Assembly (NCBI GenBank): GCA_023460255.1
Contig: JAEWQZ010000181.1
Span: 1-8,209 of the forward strand
From: Actinomycetes bacterium
GTDB lineage: Bacteria > Actinomycetota > Actinomycetes > Actinomycetales > Cellulomonadaceae
Length of the DNA: 8,209 nucleotides
Reading direction: 5' to 3'
Numbering within the stretch: position 1 is the first letter of the stretch; every line of letters begins with the position of its first letter. The position numbers were made by a program, and so were the translations under genes. Below the pieces are notes generated by a model. It was not told where the DNA came from, searched no databases, and worked only from the letters and a program-made list of their open reading frames with translations. Below are positions 5,158 through 8,209 of the stretch, piece by piece.

Positions 5158-6771
5158 ATGTCCGAGACCATGCAGTCCCCGCACGCGCCCGAGGGGGGCG
5201 GCATCGACGCCGCCGAGACCATCCTCGAGATGCGGTCCATCACCAAGACGTTCCCCGGCGTCGTGGCCCTGAGCGACGTGTCCCTCGACGTCCGCCCGGG
5301 AGAGATCCACGCCATCTGCGGGGAGAACGGCGCCGGCAAGTCCACCCTCATGAAGGTGCTGTCGGGCGTGTACCCGCACGGCACCTACGAAGGCGAGATC
5401 GTCTTCGAGGGCCAGCCCGTGCAGTTCCGGAACATCCGGGACAGCGAGCACCACGGCATCGTCATCATCCACCAGGAGCTGGCGCTGAGCCCGTACCTGT
5501 CGATCGCCGAGAACATCTTCCTCGGCAACGAGCGGGCCACGCGCGGCGTCATCAACTGGAGCCGCACCAACTCCGACGCCGGCAAGCTGCTGGCCGAGGT
5601 GGGCCTCGCGGAGCACCCCGACACGAAGATCTACGACATCGGCGTCGGCAAGCAGCAGCTCGTCGAGATCGCCAAGGCGCTCGCCAAGCGGGTCAAGCTC
5701 CTCATCCTCGACGAGCCGACCGCGGCCCTGAACGACGAGGACAGCGCGAACCTCCTCACGCTCATCCAGTCGCTGCGCGAGCGCGGCATCACCTCGATCA
5801 TCATCAGCCACAAGCTCAACGAGCTCCTGCGGGTCGCGGACCGGACGACTGTCATCCGGGACGGCCAGACGATCCGGACCTTCGACATGAGGGCCGAGAC
5901 CGTCACCGAGGAGGACCTCATCAAGGCGATGGTGGGCCGCTCCATGGACCACCGGTTCCCGGACCGGACGCCGAACGTCGGCGAGGAGGTGCTGCGGATC
6001 GAGGACTGGACCGTGCACCACCCCATCCAGCAGGAGCGCAAGGTCGTCGACGGTGCGTCGCTGTACGTCCGCCGCGGCGAGGTGGTCGGTCTCGCGGGGC
6101 TCATGGGCGCCGGGCGCACCGAGCTCGCGATGAGCGTCTTCGGTCGCACCTACGGCACGAACGTGTCCGGCCGGGTCATCAAGGACGGTCAGGACATCAC
6201 GCCGCACTCGGTGGGCGCCGCGATCGGTCACGGCATCGCGTACGCGACGGAGGACCGAAAGCGGTACGGCCTGAACCTGCTCGCCGACATCAAGCGGAAC
6301 GTCGCCGCCGCGTCCTTGCGGAAGGTGTCGCGGTACGGCGTCGTCGACAGCGGCGCGGAGTCGCGGGTCGCGTCGAAGTTCCGCACGGACCTGAACATCA
6401 AGGCGCCGACCGTCGACGTGATCACCGGGAACCTCTCCGGCGGCAACCAGCAGAAGGTCGTGCTGAGCAAGTGGATCTTCACGGACGCCGACGTGCTGAT
6501 CCTCGACGAGCCCACCCGGGGCATCGACGTCGGGGCGAAGTACGAGATCTACACGATCATCAACAGCCTGGCGAACGCCGGCAAGGCGGTCATCATGATC
6601 TCGTCCGAGCTCCCTGAGCTCATCGGGATGTGCGACCGGATCTACGCGATCAGTGAGGGCCGGGTCACCGGCGAGGTGCCTCGTGCGGAGGCCACCCAGG
6701 AGAGCCTCATGCGCTACATGACCAAGGTTAGTGACGCAGACGTCAGCAACGGACAGGAAGTGACCCGGTGA
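5158..6771 (+). CDS. mmsA: Sugar ABC transporter ATP-binding protein (double ATPase), MmsA/GguA type
   Basis: This cytoplasmic subunit powers monosaccharide import; it is 537 residues with two ABC domains fused, as in the RbsA/XylG/GguA group. Domain 1 (about 22-260) has Walker A GENGAGKS (55-62, Lys61), Q-loop Gln106, a degenerate signature IGVGKQQLVE (161-170), Walker B LLILDEP (181-187) and switch His218. Domain 2 (about 278-520) has a degenerate Walker A, GLMGAGRTE, with Arg320 in place of Lys, a canonical LSGGNQQK signature (426-433), Walker B VLILDEP (446-452), and SSELPE in place of the switch His. This asymmetry is normal for the family and implies one productive hydrolysis site. The start at 5158 follows family N-termini, although its ribosome binding site is weak; ATG 5170 is an alternative. 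The stop overlaps the permease start by four bases, suggesting translational coupling. Confidence 0.93.
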   Translation: MSETMQSPHAPEGGGIDAAETILEMRSITKTFPGVVALSDVSLDVRPGEIHAICGENGAGKSTLMKVLSGVYPHGTYEGEIVFEGQPVQFRNIRDSEHHGIVIIHQELALSPYLSIAENIFLGNERATRGVINWSRTNSDAGKLLAEVGLAEHPDTKIYDIGVGKQQLVEIAKALAKRVKLLILDEPTAALNDEDSANLLTLIQSLRERGITSIIISHKLNELLRVADRTTVIRDGQTIRTFDMRAETVTEEDLIKAMVGRSMDHRFPDRTPNVGEEVLRIEDWTVHHPIQQERKVVDGASLYVRRGEVVGLAGLMGAGRTELAMSVFGRTYGTNVSGRVIKDGQDITPHSVGAAIGHGIAYATEDRKRYGLNLLADIKRNVAAASLRKVSRYGVVDSGAESRVASKFRTDLNIKAPTVDVITGNLSGGNQQKVVLSKWIFTDADVLILDEPTRGIDVGAKYEIYTIINSLANAGKAVIMISSELPELIGMCDRIYAISEGRVTGEVPRAEATQESLMRYMTKVSDADVSNGQEVTR

Positions 6772-7952
6772 CCACCCTCAAGGACACCCTCGGCGGGAAC
6801 ATCCGCCAGTACGGCATCGTCGGCGCCCTGGCCGTCATCGTGGTGCTGTTCCAGATCCTCACCGACGGCAAGCTGCTGCTGCCGAACAACGTGGCGAGCC
6901 TCATCCAGCAGAACGCCTACGTGATGATCCTGGCGCTCGGCATGGTCATCGTCATCATCGCCGGGCACATCGACCTGTCCGTCGGCTCGGTCGTCGGGTT
7001 CATCGGGGCCTTCGTGGCGATCCTCATGCGGGAGCAGGGCTGGCCCTGGTGGCTGGCCGTCCTCGCAGCGATCGCGCTCGGCATGGTGGTCGGAGCCTGG
7101 CAGGGCTTCTGGGTGGCCTACGTCGGGGTACCGGCGTTCATCGTGACGCTGGCCGGCTGGCTCGCGTTCCGCGGCCTGGCCATCCTCGTCCTCGGCGGCA
7201 AGACGATCGCCTCCTTCCCGGACCCGTTCGTGGCGATCTCGAACAAGTCGGTGGCCAACTTCCTCGGCTGGCTCGGGGGCACCCGGGACGCCGTGACGAT
7301 CGTGCTCGGTGCGGTCGTCATCGCAGCCCTCATCCTCAGCCAGCTGCGTGCCCGGTGGACCCTGCGCAAGCACGAGCTCCAGGTGGAGCCCTTCAGCGCC
7401 CTCGTCATCAAGCTCGTGCTGTTCTCGGTGCTCATCGGCTACTTCACCTGGGTCCTGGCCGGCAGCCGTGGCGGCACGCCGATCGTGCTCCTCATCATCG
7501 GCGTCCTCATCGTCACGTACTCGTTCGTCACGCAGCGCACGGTCTTCGGGCGCAACGTCTACGCGATGGGCGGCAACCTGCAGGCCGCGATCCTGTCCGG
7601 CGTCAACACGAAGCGCATGAACTTCATGATCTTCGTGAACATCGGGATGCTCGCGGCGATCGCCGGCATCGTCACGACGTCGAAGGCCGGCGCGGCGAAC
7701 GCGAAGGCCGGTGAGATGTACGAGCTCGACGCCATCGCCTCCTGCTTCATCGGTGGCACGTCGGTGTACGGCGGCATCGGCCGGGTCTCGGGCGTCATCG
7801 TCGGTGCGCTCATCATGGGCGTGCTGAACATGGGCCTGTCGATCATGCGTGTCGACCCGGCCTGGCAGTCGGTCGTCAAGGGCCTCGTGCTCCTGCTCGC
7901 GGTCGCGTTCGACCTCATCAACAAGCGGCGGTCGGGGGCCACGGTTCGCTGA
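6768..7952 (+). CDS. mmsB: Sugar ABC transporter permease, MmsB/GguB type
   Basis: This is the membrane channel subunit of the importer, 394 residues, from the ribose/xylose permease family (BPD_transp_2). Hydrophobic segments lie at about 15-31, 48-66, 73-88, 95-119, 122-143, 175-191, 212-230, 238-255, 286-303, 340-357 and 366-383, with short connecting loops. Family landmarks are LALGMVIVIIAGHIDLSVGS (55-74), VPAFIVTLAGWLAFRGLA (121-138), RNVYAMGGNLQAAILSGVN (262-280) and the conserved DAIASCFIGGTSVYGGIGRV stretch (321-340). The length suits the GguB/MmsB branch, longer than RbsC because of the charged cytoplasmic loop around 191-208. It uses a GTG start that overlaps the ATPase stop (GTGA), with AGGAAG about 8 bases upstream. 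It probably forms a homodimer with the double ATPase. It is the last gene of the operon, followed by a hairpin. Confidence 0.93.
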   Translation: MTTLKDTLGGNIRQYGIVGALAVIVVLFQILTDGKLLLPNNVASLIQQNAYVMILALGMVIVIIAGHIDLSVGSVVGFIGAFVAILMREQGWPWWLAVLAAIALGMVVGAWQGFWVAYVGVPAFIVTLAGWLAFRGLAILVLGGKTIASFPDPFVAISNKSVANFLGWLGGTRDAVTIVLGAVVIAALILSQLRARWTLRKHELQVEPFSALVIKLVLFSVLIGYFTWVLAGSRGGTPIVLLIIGVLIVTYSFVTQRTVFGRNVYAMGGNLQAAILSGVNTKRMNFMIFVNIGMLAAIAGIVTTSKAGAANAKAGEMYELDAIASCFIGGTSVYGGIGRVSGVIVGALIMGVLNMGLSIMRVDPAWQSVVKGLVLLLAVAFDLINKRRSGATVR

Positions 7953-7967
7953 ACCTTCCCAACCGTC

Positions 7968-7998
7968 TGGTGCCCCCGGTCGCCCCCCGGGGGCACCA
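7968..7998 (+). terminator. Importer operon terminator hairpin
   Basis: A perfect 12-bp inverted repeat (7968-7979 with 7987-7998) and a 7-base loop start 15 bases after the permease stop. There is no T-run downstream, as is common for GC-rich actinobacterial terminators, so efficiency cannot be judged from sequence. Confidence 0.65.
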
Positions 7999-8005
7999 CC
8001 ATGTC

Positions 8006-8045
8006 CGGGCCCGGTCCCGCGCCACGTGCCGCGCGGCCGGGCCCG
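8006..8045. terminator. Second GC hairpin downstream of the importer operon
   Basis: CGGGCCCGG at 8006-8014 pairs perfectly with 8037-8045, enclosing 22 bases. It follows directly after the first hairpin and may back it up, or it may be chance pairing in very GC-rich DNA. Confidence 0.3.
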
Positions 8046-8061
8046 CGGCGTGCGGCGCCCG

Positions 8062-8067
8062 TACGCT
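8062..8067 (+). promoter_or_regulatory. Candidate -10 box for a leaderless lactonase transcript
   Basis: TACGCT (TAnnnT pattern) ends 6 bases before ATG 8074, and no Shine-Dalgarno-like sequence lies between. This spacing would start transcription at or beside the start codon. No matching -35 box is visible, so confidence is moderate. Confidence 0.4.
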
Positions 8068-8073
8068 GCCGGG

Positions 8074-8209
8074 ATGACGCGTCGGGTGCTGCTCTGGGTC
8101 GGCACGTACCCCGACCCCTCCGGCGCACCCGAGGGCGTGTGGTCCGTGGCTCTCGACCCGGTGACCGGTGCGCTCGGCCCGGCGACGCTGCGCGCCCGGA
8201 CGCCCGTCC
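8074..8209 (+). CDS. Lactonase-family beta-propeller protein, N-terminal part
   Basis: Only the first 45 residues are in the window. The opening LLWVGTYPDPSGAPEGVWSV, then ALDPVTGALGP, matches the first blade of the seven-bladed lactonase family (6-phosphogluconolactonase/3-carboxymuconate cyclase-like), whose members typically start with VGTYT...S.GIY...LD..TG.L. Members hydrolyse sugar-acid lactones such as 6-phosphogluconolactone, but many are uncharacterised. It is separated from the importer operon by 121 bases with two hairpins and has its own likely promoter, so it is probably a separate unit, and a link to xylose metabolism is not shown. A role as a xylonolactonase-like enzyme cannot be judged from 45 residues. 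Confidence 0.7.
   Translation, partial: MTRRVLLWVGTYPDPSGAPEGVWSVALDPVTGALGPATLRARTPV

Noticed and set aside
3907..6231. Very long open frame on the minus strand opposite the binding-protein and ATPase genes
   Set aside because: It is a by-product of GC-rich third positions in real plus-strand genes; its product is an Asp/Val/Arg/Leu-rich sequence with no domain, and the opposite frames encode clear family proteins.
6714..8105. 463-codon minus-strand frame opposite the permease
   Set aside because: Low-complexity charged product, antisense to a clear membrane protein and spanning the operon terminator.

Overview
The window is high-GC DNA with strong GC bias at third codon positions, actinobacterial TAnnnT-type -10 boxes and a 395-residue xylose isomerase of the Arthrobacter/Streptomyces class. 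This points to an actinomycete, probably of the order Micrococcales (a Cellulomonas- or Cellulosimicrobium-like biomass degrader is a guess). No mobile element, tRNA, rRNA or CRISPR array was seen.

Layout: (1) On the minus strand, 1-1934 holds xylA (xylose isomerase) followed by xylB (xylulokinase, cut by the left edge), with a strong GC hairpin between them. (2) A 127-base divergent control region (1935-2061) carries overlapping xylA and xylR promoters. (3) xylR (2062-3267, plus) encodes a ROK-family repressor that has lost the family's zinc-binding cysteines. (4) A 636-base non-coding stretch (3268-3903) carries two further promoter/operator units that match the xylA one. (5) Three plus-strand genes (3904-7952) encode a ChvE/MmsA/MmsB (GguAB)-type sugar ABC importer: binding lipoprotein, double ATPase, permease. 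The operon ends in a GC-rich hairpin. (6) At the right edge a lactonase-family beta-propeller gene begins.

Together the genes form a xylose uptake and entry module: the importer brings the pentose in, XylA isomerises xylose to xylulose, XylB phosphorylates it into the pentose phosphate pathway, and XylR gates both transcription units. The strongest reading beyond gene naming is a three-site regulon. The same imperfect 23-bp palindrome occurs at 2012-2034, 3334-3356 and 3767-3789. Each copy has the same orientation and phase relative to a -35/18-bp/-10 promoter, with the -10 box inside the operator. One of these promoters (3311-3340) lies 564 bases before the first importer gene with no clear gene directly after it. 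The genes themselves are ordinary; I see no evidence of an entirely new system.
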